Program-made: the position numbers and the translations under genes
Shown: positions 1-7,635 of the stretch, in pieces
Layout of the letters: each line of letters begins with the position of its first letter
Numbering within the stretch: position 1 is the stretch's first letter
NCBI GenBank assembly: GCA_008081175.1
Contig: VMCW01000079.1
Coordinates: forward strand, 1-12,699
Origin: Flavobacteriaceae bacterium
GTDB taxonomy: Bacteria > Bacteroidota > Bacteroidia > Flavobacteriales > Flavobacteriaceae
Reading direction: 5' to 3'
Length of the DNA stretch: 12,699 nucleotides
Notes under the pieces: generated by a model
The model's input: the letters and a program-made list of their open reading frames with translations, nothing else
Database searches by the model: none
What the model was told of the DNA's origin: nothing

Positions 1-859
1 CAGAAACCTCCAATGCAACAACTTTATTGCTCGACTTTATTCCTTGTATAAGCTGTATTACTTCTTTGGGATCAAACCCTTTAGAAACTGGAGTTCCTGT
101 TCCATGAGAAATTAAATCACAATCCAGAGCATCTACATCAAAAGTGATGTAAATCAAATCTACTTGAGCCAATTGGTTCAAGGCTTCTTCGACACATTGG
201 ACCAATCCTCTATGGCGTACTTCATGGACTTTGTAGTTGCGAATCTTTTTTTCTTTCATGATTGCCTCTTCTTCTGCCTCAGTATCCCGTACACCAAAAT
301 AAATGAGATGCTCAGGTTTTATGATGGGACAAATGGCTCCTAAATTTTTCATATGATCCCAATCGGTCTTCGTTTGCTTACTTATTTCATTCACTTGATA
401 GGTTGTATTGTTGTGACCTAAAGCTGCAGCAAGGGGCATGCCGTGAACGTTTCCAGAAGGAGTACTTAATGGTGTGTGTAAATCTGCATGAGCATCTATC
501 CAAACCACTCCTAATGTTTTATTTGGATAAGAAGCTTTTATTCCGGCCAAAGACCCCAAAGCAGAGGAATGGTCTCCGGAAAGGATCAATGGAAAACAAT
601 TGTCTTCTAGGGTTATCTGGGTTGCCTCCTTTACCCTTTTACATTGTTCCAAAACAAAATTGATTCGTTTAGCAGTAGTATTTTTTACCTTGTTGTAAAT
701 AGTTTCATTGTGGGTCTTTATGTCGAGATAGGGATACCGGTTAAAAAAATCATTATTTGCATTTATAGCAGCAATTTCTAAAGCATCGATTCCTAAATCA
801 GAGCCCCGAGTACCTGCTCCAATGTCTGATCTGTTTTTTAAAATTCGAATTGGGTTCAT
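1..859 (-). CDS. rocF: Arginase (ureohydrolase family), 3' end cut by window edge
   Basis: This enzyme probably hydrolyses L-arginine to ornithine and urea in the cytoplasm, using a two-manganese centre. I translated the minus strand from the ATG at 859-857; 286 codons are present and the frame runs off the left edge. The ureohydrolase metal ligands are all visible: GDHS at residues 95-98, DAHAD at 122-126, and FDVDALD around 240-246 followed by a GTGTP stretch. An HGMPL segment matches the substrate-loop histidine region. The visible protein stops at VALEVS, just before the expected E-x-NP motif; the single remaining base (G) fits a Glu codon. The gene is divergent from the TerB-domain gene across 84 bases. 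Agmatinase and formimidoylglutamase are the alternatives within the family; arginase fits best by overall resemblance. Confidence 0.85.
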   Translation of the reverse strand, partial: MNPIRILKNRSDIGAGTRGSDLGIDALEIAAINANNDFFNRYPYLDIKTHNETIYNKVKNTTAKRINFVLEQCKRVKEATQITLEDNCFPLILSGDHSSALGSLAGIKASYPNKTLGVVWIDAHADLHTPLSTPSGNVHGMPLAAALGHNNTTYQVNEISKQTKTDWDHMKNLGAICPIIKPEHLIYFGVRDTEAEEEAIMKEKKIRNYKVHEVRHRGLVQCVEEALNQLAQVDLIYITFDVDALDCDLISHGTGTPVSKGFDPKEVIQLIQGIKSSNKVVALEVS

Positions 860-943
860 AATATTTTTGATAGATATAAAATTACATCATAAAATAAAAC
901 GTCGTGCCAATTCCATTTTTTATATTTAACAAAAATTATATTT

Positions 944-1363
944 ATGTCCTTCTCAGACCTGTACACTCCTGGATTTAAAACCCGCAATAGAGACCATTTT
1001 GCAGCTATTGTTCGCGTAGCACTTGCAGACGGCAGAATATCAGAGGAAGAACAAGCTTTTATCAGTCGTACAGCAATAAACCTCGAAATTGAAGAAGAGG
1101 AAGTTGCGAAGATTATTGAGCATATAGAAGAGCATCCCATCAATCCTCCACACACGCAACAAGGCCGTTTGGAAAGGCTGTATGACCTATCTCGTATGGT
1201 CTTTGCAGATGCTATTGCAGATGCAGCTGAAAAAAAGCTCATGTTACGACTTGTGGTAGGGCTAGGATTTGATCATCATGAAGCAGAAACAATTATAGAG
1301 AAAGCTTTTAAGGAAATCTCAAAAGGAAGTGACCAGGATCTTTTTATTGCTGCTTTTCATTAA
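944..1363 (+). CDS. TerB-family (tellurite resistance TerB-like) protein
   Basis: This is a 139-residue, soluble, acidic, all-helical protein with no signal peptide. It has the twofold TerB/DjlA-like pattern. The first half carries FAAIVRVALADGRISEEEQ (residues 19-37), and the second carries MVFADAIADAAEKKLMLRL (85-103), each an ADG/ADA turn followed by acidic residues that can bind a divalent metal. An EEEE run lies near residues 50-53. In well-studied bacteria TerB belongs to membrane-associated stress complexes, but many Bacteroidota encode a lone TerB-domain protein and no other ter genes are seen here. A real role in tellurite resistance is therefore unproven. The ATG at 944 is the only sensible start. 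No clear ribosome binding site precedes it, only AT-rich sequence. The last 20 bases overlap the convergent membrane-protein gene. Confidence 0.8.
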   Translation: MSFSDLYTPGFKTRNRDHFAAIVRVALADGRISEEEQAFISRTAINLEIEEEEVAKIIEHIEEHPINPPHTQQGRLERLYDLSRMVFADAIADAAEKKLMLRLVVGLGFDHHEAETIIEKAFKEISKGSDQDLFIAAFH

Positions 1364-1562
1364 ATCTCATTTTTACTTTAAGCACAATAGCCTCTCCTAC
1401 TAAACCTATACCTGCATTAAAAGTAGTCAGAGCAGCAGTTCCCCAATAAAACCAATTAAAATCATCATTGGATTTATACAAGATCGCCTCCCCTAGAAAG
1501 GAAAGACCTAAACCTAAAAGCAACATTCCTGCTACCGAGTAGATGAACCATTTTGTTTTCAT
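1344..1562 (-). CDS. Small two-helix membrane protein, function unknown
   Basis: This 72-residue protein starts at the ATG at 1562. It has two predicted membrane helices, about residues 6-28 and 40-62, joined by a short polar loop (KSNDDFN), and a charged C-terminal tail. The two helices end in near-identical sequence: GLSFLGEAILYK and GIGLVGEAIVLK. This suggests the protein arose by duplication of a one-helix unit. I recognise no characterised family. The gene is the last in the leftward group after the DUF6174-type lipoprotein gene, but 112 bases separate them, so it may have its own promoter. Its 3' end overlaps the 3' end of the TerB-domain gene by 20 bases. The hydrophobic pattern and internal repeat argue that it is a real gene and not a chance frame. 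Confidence 0.65.
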   Translation of the reverse strand: MKTKWFIYSVAGMLLLGLGLSFLGEAILYKSNDDFNWFYWGTAALTTFNAGIGLVGEAIVLKVKMRFNEKQQ

Positions 1563-1674
1563 AAATTGTGATTTGATGTTGTAAACTGGGTTTTAAATAT
1601 GATCTTTAAAGACCAATTTTAAGGTAACCTCTTTCAACTAAAATATAAGTTTAAATTTCTTTTTTTATAAAAAA

Positions 1675-2112
1675 TCAATTCAAAGCTGTTAAGTTACTTA
1701 TTGAATAATTTATTTCTTCATCAGCCATTTGAAAACTCAAATCGAAAAAAATGGAAGTTGGATAGCCCAATTCAGGGTCGAAGGTGATGGCTTCTTTATC
1801 GGGAGTTTGTTTTCTGATTTCTCTAATTAAGTCAAAATAACCCTCAATAGTTCGAAAAGCCGGGTCGTTCAAATCTTCAACTGACACGCCATCTACAGAA
1901 ACAAGCTTTTTATTTTTCACTATGAGCTGTTTAGGTAGGGTATATTCTCGAATACAAAAACAAGTGATTTGTAGTGTAAACTCGTAATTTTCAATTTTTT
2001 GATCTACCCATTTTTGTTCTTGAGTGGTTAACTCGTCTTTAGAAGCAATTGGTTCTTTCTCACATGAGAATTGTAAACCTATAACAAAAAAAAGAAGAGA
2101 AAAATAGCGCAT
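1675..2112 (-). CDS. DUF6174-type putative lipoprotein
   Basis: This is a 145-residue secreted protein, counted from the ATG at 2112-2110. A TTG two codons upstream is possible but less likely. The N-terminus is a short hydrophobic signal (YFSLLFFVIGLQFSC) ending at Cys17 followed by EKEP. This looks like a relaxed Bacteroidota lipobox, so the protein is probably anchored to an envelope membrane. The mature part shows the DUF6174 pattern as I recall it: NYEFTLQITCFC (42-53), a conserved Pro, a strand with VKNKKLVSVDG, and near the end GYPTSIFFD followed by DEEINYSISN (117-140). The family's function is unknown. The gene lies 41 bases downstream of ccsBA on the same strand and may be co-transcribed with it. 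The paired cysteines of CFC could form a disulfide or bind metal, but nothing shows this directly. Confidence 0.75.
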   Translation of the reverse strand: MRYFSLLFFVIGLQFSCEKEPIASKDELTTQEQKWVDQKIENYEFTLQITCFCIREYTLPKQLIVKNKKLVSVDGVSVEDLNDPAFRTIEGYFDLIREIRKQTPDKEAITFDPELGYPTSIFFDLSFQMADEEINYSISNLTALN

Positions 2113-2153
2113 AACCAACAGGATTATAAATTATTATTCTATTGTGATGTACT

Positions 2154-5100
2154 TTATTTTAAATAAAGCTTCCTTGACTTAAAATAAGAAGCTGTCCCCA
2201 ATAGAGCAACTACTACAACAGCGTAATAGACAAAGCTAGGAGTTATAATTTTATCACCACTAGCATAGGAATGCAGTCCCACTAAATAGAAATTAACACC
2301 AAAATAGGTCATTAAAATACTTGCAAAAGCGACGACACTCATCAGGTTGAAAATCCAGGCTCCTCTGAGACCAGGCACTAGACGCATGTGAATCACAAAA
2401 GCATAAACCATTATACTGATCAACGCCCAAGTTTCTTTCGGATCCCAACCCCAGTAGCGACCCCAACTTTCGTTGGCCCACATACCGCCCAAAAAATTTC
2501 CTATCGTAAGCATAATCAATCCTACAGTAAGAGCTAATTCATTGATTATGGTCAGCTCTTTAATTTGAAGTTTGATTTTATTTGCATTTTTATCTGAACT
2601 CAAAAGCATGAGCAGTAGTGCAACTACACCTATAATCATACCCAAGGCAAAAGGTCCATAACTTCCAACGATAACAGCAACGTGAATCATCAACCAATAG
2701 CTATCTAATACAGGAACCAAATTAGCAATGGCGGGGTCCATCCAATTCCAATGTGCTATCATCAATATCATACCCGATACAAAAGTAGTTGAAGCCATAG
2801 TAAGAGCTGACTTTCTTCCAAAGACTAACCCAAAAAACTGAGTGGCCCAGGCTACATATATCATAGATTCGTATGCATCACTCCATGGAGCATGCCCAGA
2901 AATATACCACCTAGCAATGAGTCCCAATGTGTGTAGGAGGAATAAAAACACAAGCAGTACTTTAAACCCTTTTACCGAATAAAAAATCAAACGATTGGAT
3001 TTGAAAATTTGAATGAGAAGTACAATAAAAAATAAAGTCCCAGCGTAGATATACCAACTGTATAGTTTTTTAAAAATATCATAGCGATTGTAAGCGATTT
3101 CTGCTTTTACCCTGTCTTCACTAGGCAATACCTTATTTCCGAATTTTTTTTGAAAACCATAAATACTTTCTAATAAATTATCCGCCTGTTCGTAATCTCC
3201 ATCTTGTTGTGCTAAACGCAACGATTGAAAATACAGAGGTAGAATATTCCGCACATAAAGAGAATCTTTACCTTTAAAAGGTGCTTCAGCGAGTTCAGGA
3301 TAAGAAACCCACTTGTTATTTGAATCTTCAGGTATGGGGAATATCCGCATCACTTTTCCCTCTAAAGCAGAATATAAAAGATTAACTTTCCGATCCAGTT
3401 CTATGAAATCCTTTTGAAATTGATTGGGAACCGCTGCACGATAAGCTTCTTCAAGAGGCTCAGCCAGCTTGTAATTTCCCTCTAGGTCGAAAAAAGATAG
3501 CAGAGGAGCATATTTTGCATTGAGATTGAGACCTGCAATTTTTCGAATACTATCATTTCCTCTTTTCAAATAGATAAGAGGAACATTATACCAAACTGCT
3601 GGATTATTCATGATCGACAATAAGACTTGATCAGAATTTAATCCCATATAGGTGTCGCTTTTACTTACTTTTCGCAATAGCTCAGAAGAAAAGGTGTTGG
3701 CTGGTTTCATCCGCCCTCCTGCATCTTGAATGATGAGTGAAGCAAATTTGGAGGCATGTTCTTTTGAAAAAGCGTCAGCTTTAATGATGGAATCAAAATC
3801 GATTGCACTGGATTGATTATGAACAGCTGTCTGGGCATTCAGAGTAGTCGCAGAAATGCTGAATATTAAAAGAAGAACTGTTAATACACTCTTTTTTAAA
3901 TTTATTTTTTCCAAAGCTTTAGACAAGTCTTTAAAACGTGTTTTACCAATAAAGAAAATGCCTATCATACTCAAATACAAAAGGAGATAGCCTGCATAAG
4001 TGATGTACGTCCCCCACCAATCATGGTTGACAGATAATATAGTTCCTTTTTCATCTGGGTTAAATGAAGCTTGAAAAAAGCGGTAACCCTTATGATCCAA
4101 AACGTGATTCATGTAGATGTCGTAGTCAAAAGATTCTGTATCCTCAACAGTAACCCTACTCATAAAAGAAGCATAGCTTTTTTCTGTACCTGGATACTTT
4201 TCTGCAATAAAATCATTTAGCTTTATAGCAAAAGGGAGTTCTACAGCTAGGGAACCATAGGTTAAATAAAAGTCAAGTCCCCCAAGTGTAACTTTTTTGG
4301 GATCATTTATCACCCCTTTTCCTCCCAAGAGAGTAATTTCTTCACTTGAACTTCCTATTTGTATGGCTACTCGTAATGCGTTTTGAACTGCCTCTCCCTG
4401 TGTATCTGCCTTTACGATATCAAATTTTCCTCTCAGAGCCGGTTCTGGTATCACAAACTGAAATCCCGGAAGGGTATACAATGATCGCAATTGCAAAGGA
4501 CTTTCTTCATTCGAATTTAATGTTCCTTGAAATTGATCTGCCATTCGCATAAATTGACCCTCAAAGGGAGAGTTTATGGTATAAATTCCATCCTTTAAAA
4601 AAATATTGATCGCTCCTTCTTGTGGTGAATTTAAAGTAAAAAGGATGTTGTGTATACTGGCTATATCTCCTTCTTTAATATAATGATCATGACGAGTACC
4701 ATCACCTGCTTCTACAATCTTTAAGTACCGTTCACCAGAATCATCTAAAACAAGTCCCTCTGTAGCGTTTTCTAAAAAATCAATATAGCTTATTTTAAAT
4801 TCACGTCCATTAAAATCACTTTGCCAACTGAAATCATTTGCTACATGTTCCGATAACAAAAGATCATCTTGAAGCTTTTTTCTTCGCGGCTGACCGTCAA
4901 TTTCCCCATCTACAAAAACAGTGAGATAAGTTTTTTCTGTAAGCATTTGACTTTCAGTAGCCCCTTCACGAATGGGAAGCACCCCCTCATACCCAATGTA
5001 ACGCGTCACAAAAGCACCCAAGAGAATGAGTAAAAAAGAGAGATGCAGTAACAATACAGCCCATTTTTCTTTACTAAGCAAGCGGTATTTAAAGATGTTT

Positions 5101-5291
5101 CCAATAAAATTAATTGCCATTAAGACCATCAAAAGTTCAAACCACCAGGCATTGTAGATCAATATTTTTGCAGTGTCTGTACTGTACCAACTTTCAATAA
5201 ATGTTCCAATAGCCATGGCAGATGGATACAATAAGAAAAGAAGAGCAGTTAATCGAGTGGAAAATAAAATTTTACTGAGTTTGTCTTTCAT
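2154..5291 (-). CDS. ccsBA: Fused cytochrome c biogenesis protein CcsBA (ResB-ResC fusion, System II haem lyase)
   Basis: This inner-membrane protein exports haem and ligates it to CxxCH motifs of periplasmic apocytochromes c. It has 1045 residues from the ATG at 5291; the TTG just before it is unlikely to be used. The CcsB (ResB/Ccs1) half has membrane helices near residues 10-30, 48-66 and 78-97, a long periplasmic domain, and a return helix near 430-455. A signal-peptide-like helix ending ..TTLNAQ487 follows, then a soluble insert (about 488-742), then the multi-helix CcsA half. The haem-handling WWD motif, WGRYWGWDPKETW, has its Asp at 950. The four haem-ligand histidines expected for CcsBA can be placed as TM-His1 H83, P-His1 H870, TM-His2 H968 and P-His2 H1007; their spacing agrees with what I recall of the Helicobacter protein. 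The fold appears complete, with no missing key residue. Confidence 0.95.
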   Translation of the reverse strand: MKDKLSKILFSTRLTALLFLLYPSAMAIGTFIESWYSTDTAKILIYNAWWFELLMVLMAINFIGNIFKYRLLSKEKWAVLLLHLSFLLILLGAFVTRYIGYEGVLPIREGATESQMLTEKTYLTVFVDGEIDGQPRRKKLQDDLLLSEHVANDFSWQSDFNGREFKISYIDFLENATEGLVLDDSGERYLKIVEAGDGTRHDHYIKEGDIASIHNILFTLNSPQEGAINIFLKDGIYTINSPFEGQFMRMADQFQGTLNSNEESPLQLRSLYTLPGFQFVIPEPALRGKFDIVKADTQGEAVQNALRVAIQIGSSSEEITLLGGKGVINDPKKVTLGGLDFYLTYGSLAVELPFAIKLNDFIAEKYPGTEKSYASFMSRVTVEDTESFDYDIYMNHVLDHKGYRFFQASFNPDEKGTILSVNHDWWGTYITYAGYLLLYLSMIGIFFIGKTRFKDLSKALEKINLKKSVLTVLLLIFSISATTLNAQTAVHNQSSAIDFDSIIKADAFSKEHASKFASLIIQDAGGRMKPANTFSSELLRKVSKSDTYMGLNSDQVLLSIMNNPAVWYNVPLIYLKRGNDSIRKIAGLNLNAKYAPLLSFFDLEGNYKLAEPLEEAYRAAVPNQFQKDFIELDRKVNLLYSALEGKVMRIFPIPEDSNNKWVSYPELAEAPFKGKDSLYVRNILPLYFQSLRLAQQDGDYEQADNLLESIYGFQKKFGNKVLPSEDRVKAEIAYNRYDIFKKLYSWYIYAGTLFFIVLLIQIFKSNRLIFYSVKGFKVLLVFLFLLHTLGLIARWYISGHAPWSDAYESMIYVAWATQFFGLVFGRKSALTMASTTFVSGMILMIAHWNWMDPAIANLVPVLDSYWLMIHVAVIVGSYGPFALGMIIGVVALLLMLLSSDKNANKIKLQIKELTIINELALTVGLIMLTIGNFLGGMWANESWGRYWGWDPKETWALISIMVYAFVIHMRLVPGLRGAWIFNLMSVVAFASILMTYFGVNFYLVGLHSYASGDKIITPSFVYYAVVVVALLGTASYFKSRKLYLK

Positions 5292-5314
5292 CAAAAATCT
5301 ACATCAAAGAGATG

Positions 5315-5322
5315 CAAATATA
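5315..5322 (-). promoter_or_regulatory. Candidate Bacteroidota -7 box upstream of ccsBA
   Basis: On the minus strand the sequence TATATTTG matches the Bacteroidota sigma-A -7 consensus TAnnTTTG at every fixed position. It ends 23 bases before the ATG of ccsBA, so a transcript would have a leader of roughly 15 bases. It lies in the 66-base gap between the 95-residue membrane protein gene and ccsBA. No clear TTG -33 element is seen at the usual distance, so the assignment is tentative. It suggests ccsBA can be transcribed independently of the upstream gene. Confidence 0.4.
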
Positions 5323-5357
5323 GGGCTTGTAAGAGAATTCTACCTAGTTAAAAGACC

Positions 5358-5645
5358 TTAAAAAACCATAGAAACAACAAGTAAGGCCAACTCTACTATC
5401 ATTCCAATAACAAAAAGCAAAAAACTAACCCTCCTAGGCAACTGCGCCAAAACAGATGCCAAATAAGACATTGCAGCAGTTGTACATAGAAAGAGTAAGA
5501 AAAAATTGACTGCGTTCAGACCCTCCAATGTCAAATAATAAACTACAAAAGAGCCGACACATGCTATAATGATGATACATGCAGGAAGGAGCTGTAAATA
5601 ATTTTTAACATAAAAATTCTTGAAAGAATTGTAGGTATTCATCAT
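5358..5645 (-). CDS. Small three-helix membrane protein, function unknown
   Basis: This protein has 95 residues from tandem ATG codons at 5645 and 5642; either could be the start. After a polar, mildly basic N-terminus (residues 1-17), three hydrophobic segments follow at about 18-38, 46-68 and 73-94. A basic PRR turn at 70-72 lies before the last helix and is probably cytoplasmic. There is no enzymatic motif and I recognise no named family. The gene lies 66 bases upstream of ccsBA on the same strand and is divergent from the DUF2520 gene. It could be a partner in the membrane or simply a neighbour. The clean hydrophobic periodicity and lack of a competing frame support it as a true gene. Confidence 0.65.
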   Translation of the reverse strand: MMNTYNSFKNFYVKNYLQLLPACIIIIACVGSFVVYYLTLEGLNAVNFFLLFLCTTAAMSYLASVLAQLPRRVSFLLFVIGMIVELALLVVSMVF

Positions 5646-5705
5646 ACTAGATTTGGTGTTTTAAAGATACATTTTTTTTCAAAGCTATTCTAGAACTTTA
5701 AAACT

Positions 5706-5739
5706 TTGCTTTAGACTCAACAAGCTTTTTGTATTTTTA
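5706..5739 (+). promoter_or_regulatory. Weak candidate promoter for the DUF2520-kdsC-maf block
   Basis: In the 102-base divergent gap, TATTTTTA (5732-5739) matches the Bacteroidota -7 consensus TAnnTTTG except at the last base. A TTG lies at 5706-5708, 23 bases upstream, at the long end of the spacing known for -33 elements. The -7 box ends only 8 bases before the ATG at 5748, so the transcript would be nearly leaderless. AT-rich DNA produces such matches by chance, so this is only a candidate. Confidence 0.22.
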
Positions 5740-5747
5740 AAGCCGGT

Positions 5748-6494
5748 ATGAAAATAACACTCATTGGGTCAGGAAAATTAGGAACTCATCTCTATAAAGC
5801 ATTTGCTACTAATGAGAAAATACAGCTAATACAGTGGGTTAACCGATCTTCAAAGAAGCAAAAAACTAAAGAAGGTATTCCTTTGAACAAGCAATGGAAC
5901 CCTAATTTAAAATCAGATTTAATTCTTTTAGCAGTAAGCGATCAATCCATAAGCTCCATTTCTAAATCCTTACCCAAAGAAAGCTTTGTAGTCCATACTT
6001 CTGGAGGAATTTCTATTGATGCTTTAATTCAAAAAAGAAGAGGTGTTTTTTATCCAATTCAAACTTTTAGTGAAGGTAGAACTGTCGATTTTTTAAAACT
6101 TCCAATTGGTATTGAAGCAGAAAATTCTCAAGACCTTAAAAACTTGAGCGAACTGGTAAAAAGCATCGATGCTTCTGCTGTAGAAATTAGCTCAGAACAA
6201 AGACAGCACCTTCATTTGGCTGCTGTTTTAGTGAATAATTTCAGCAATCATTTGTTTTTTGAAGCGGCAAAATTGTGTGAAGAAAACCAGATTGATTTTA
6301 GGCTTTTACTTCCATTAATGCTTGAAACAGTTGAGAAACTAAAATCCCTTGAACCCCAAGAAGCCCAAACAGGTCCGGCATTGCGCAGAGACCAAGAAAC
6401 AATTGATCACCATTTGAAACTCATTAAAAATTCGCAACTTAAAGAACTATATTCCTTAATGACCTCTGCTATTCAAAAAAATCATGACCAATAA
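5748..6494 (+). CDS. Rossmann-like / DUF2520 domain protein (NADP oxidoreductase-like)
   Basis: This 248-residue cytoplasmic protein is related to the F420-dependent NADP oxidoreductase/ProC-like fold. The N-terminal Rossmann domain starts at once with MKITLIGSGKLGTHL, whose GSGKLG (residues 7-12) is the dinucleotide-binding turn. VNRSSKK at the end of strand 2 suggests NADP rather than NAD. The middle part has HTSGG and GVFYPIQTFSEGR, typical of the family. The helical C-terminal DUF2520 domain ends with TGPALRRDQETIDHHL. The substrate is not known for this family. It opens a compact rightward block; its last 11 bases overlap the start of the next gene, which implies translational coupling. 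In Bacteroidota this family commonly sits next to KdsC-like and Maf genes, as here. The start is the only ATG compatible with the Rossmann strand. Confidence 0.88.
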   Translation: MKITLIGSGKLGTHLYKAFATNEKIQLIQWVNRSSKKQKTKEGIPLNKQWNPNLKSDLILLAVSDQSISSISKSLPKESFVVHTSGGISIDALIQKRRGVFYPIQTFSEGRTVDFLKLPIGIEAENSQDLKNLSELVKSIDASAVEISSEQRQHLHLAAVLVNNFSNHLFFEAAKLCEENQIDFRLLLPLMLETVEKLKSLEPQEAQTGPALRRDQETIDHHLKLIKNSQLKELYSLMTSAIQKNHDQ

Positions 6495-7014
6495 AAATTA
6501 CAAAGCGATACTCCCACAAATAAAAACCTTCATCTTTGATGTAGATGGTGTTTTGACCGACGGTAAATTTTTAATAACCAATGAAGGTGAACTCTTGCGT
6601 TCTTTTGATTCAAAGGACGGATATGCAATAAAATGTGCCCTTGTACAGGGATATAAAGTTGCGATCATCACCGGAGGAAGAAATGAGGGAGTACGAGAAC
6701 GATTTAAAGAACTGGGTGTCTTTGATATTTATATGTCTTCACATCATAAAATAGAAGCATATCAGGATCTGCTGGACAGCTACAATCTCAAACCCGAAGA
6801 AATACTTTACATTGGAGATGACGTTCCAGATATTCCTGTCATGGAGCAAGTAGGATTAAGCTGCTGCCCCTCTGATGCTGTCTCTGATGTAAAAGCTATG
6901 GTAGATTATGTTTCTCATAAAAAGGGAGGTGAAGGTTGTGTAAGAGAAATTATTGAACAAGTACTTCGTGTTCAAGGCAAATGGCGATTGGACATAGGGG
7001 CAGGAAAAGACTGA
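6484..7014 (+). CDS. kdsC: KdsC-like HAD phosphatase (3-deoxy-D-manno-octulosonate 8-phosphate phosphatase family)
   Basis: This 176-residue protein is a cap-less (C0) HAD phosphatase. It probably dephosphorylates KDO-8-phosphate to KDO for the lipid A inner core. Motif I is FDVDGVLTDG (residues 18-27), with D19 as nucleophile and D21 as acid/base. Motif II/III follows as ITGGRNEGVRERFKELG, resembling the KdsC segment after the TGR signature. Motif IV is YIGDDVPDIPVM, with the GDD metal ligands. The protein length and the Gly-rich C-terminal tail (HKKGGEGCVREII) match KdsC, which works as a tetramer with the tail closing the neighbour's active site. Related phosphatases acting on acylneuraminate 9-phosphate share this architecture, so substrate is inferred. 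It overlaps the DUF2520 gene by 11 bases and is followed by maf after one base. Confidence 0.85.
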   Translation: MTNKNYKAILPQIKTFIFDVDGVLTDGKFLITNEGELLRSFDSKDGYAIKCALVQGYKVAIITGGRNEGVRERFKELGVFDIYMSSHHKIEAYQDLLDSYNLKPEEILYIGDDVPDIPVMEQVGLSCCPSDAVSDVKAMVDYVSHKKGGEGCVREIIEQVLRVQGKWRLDIGAGKD

Positions 7015-7015
7015 T

Positions 7016-7603
7016 ATGATTGATACAAACGGCTTTGAACTTATATTGGCCTCTGGCTCTCCTAGACGGAAGGCTTTTTTTGAGGAAATGGATCTTCCCT
7101 TTCGGGTACAACTGCTGCCTGTTAATGAAAATTTTCCTAGCGGACTAGATGGCATTGCCATTGCACAACATATTGTTCGTAAAAAAGCAGAAGCTTTTTT
7201 AGAAATCATTAAAGAAAAGCAACTGGTAATTACTGCAGACACAGTAGTATGGCATAAAAATCAATTCTTAGGTAAACCTCAAAATAACGATGAGGCAAAA
7301 ACGATGTTGCATTCTCTCTCAAACGACACTCATGATGTCATCACAGCAGTAGGTTTTTTACAAAAAACAAATTGGGAAATGCTGTTTGAGGTGTCACAAG
7401 TTTGTTTTGGACCTCTCTCAGATAACGAAATAGATGCATACGTAAAAACAGGTTCTCCGCTGGACAAAGCAGGAGCCTATGGTATTCAAGATCCTTTTGG
7501 AATAAGAAATGTCACTTTCATTAAAGGAAGTTATTCTAATATCATAGGACTTCCTGTTCCTCAAGTATTGAAAAAAATAAGAGAAATAACCTCTAAAAAT
7601 TAG
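7016..7603 (+). CDS. maf: Maf-family nucleotide pyrophosphatase
   Basis: This 195-residue cytoplasmic enzyme hydrolyses non-canonical or selected nucleoside triphosphates (dTTP/UTP in the YhdE-type subgroup) to the monophosphate and pyrophosphate, a house-cleaning activity also linked to septum control. The phosphate-binding signature LASGSPRRK occupies residues 11-19, with S13, R17, R18 and K19. TADTVV carries the catalytic D75, and FLGKP includes K87. The closing signature is SPLDKAGAYGIQ (147-158), with D150, K151 and Y155. The GAYGIQD form resembles the dTTP/UTP pyrophosphatase type, but subtype is an inference. It begins one base after the kdsC stop, so the two are surely co-translated. 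It ends with TAG, followed only three codons later by TAA, which shows that TAG is an ordinary stop in this genome. Confidence 0.93.
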   Translation: MIDTNGFELILASGSPRRKAFFEEMDLPFRVQLLPVNENFPSGLDGIAIAQHIVRKKAEAFLEIIKEKQLVITADTVVWHKNQFLGKPQNNDEAKTMLHSLSNDTHDVITAVGFLQKTNWEMLFEVSQVCFGPLSDNEIDAYVKTGSPLDKAGAYGIQDPFGIRNVTFIKGSYSNIIGLPVPQVLKKIREITSKN

Positions 7604-7635
7604 TGCTTTCCCTAAAATCCCAATATCTTGAAGTC

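Noticed and set aside
403..663. An open frame on the plus strand opposite the arginase gene
   Set aside because: It is antisense to the metal-ligand region of arginase and shows no domain-like sequence.
856..1242. A 128-codon open frame on the minus strand opposite the terB-like gene
   Set aside because: It lies fully antisense to a gene with a clear family pattern, has Ser/Ile-rich low-quality sequence, and would overlap the arginase start.
1563..1674. Possible terminator or small RNA in the 112-base gap
   Set aside because: Only a 10-base palindrome (TCTTTAAAGA at 1603-1612) and an AT-rich tract are seen; no stable hairpin followed by a T run on the relevant strand.
7603..7635. Upstream GTG start for the protein after maf
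   Set aside because: It would place 11 residues before a textbook signal peptide; the ATG at 7636 gives a normal export signal.
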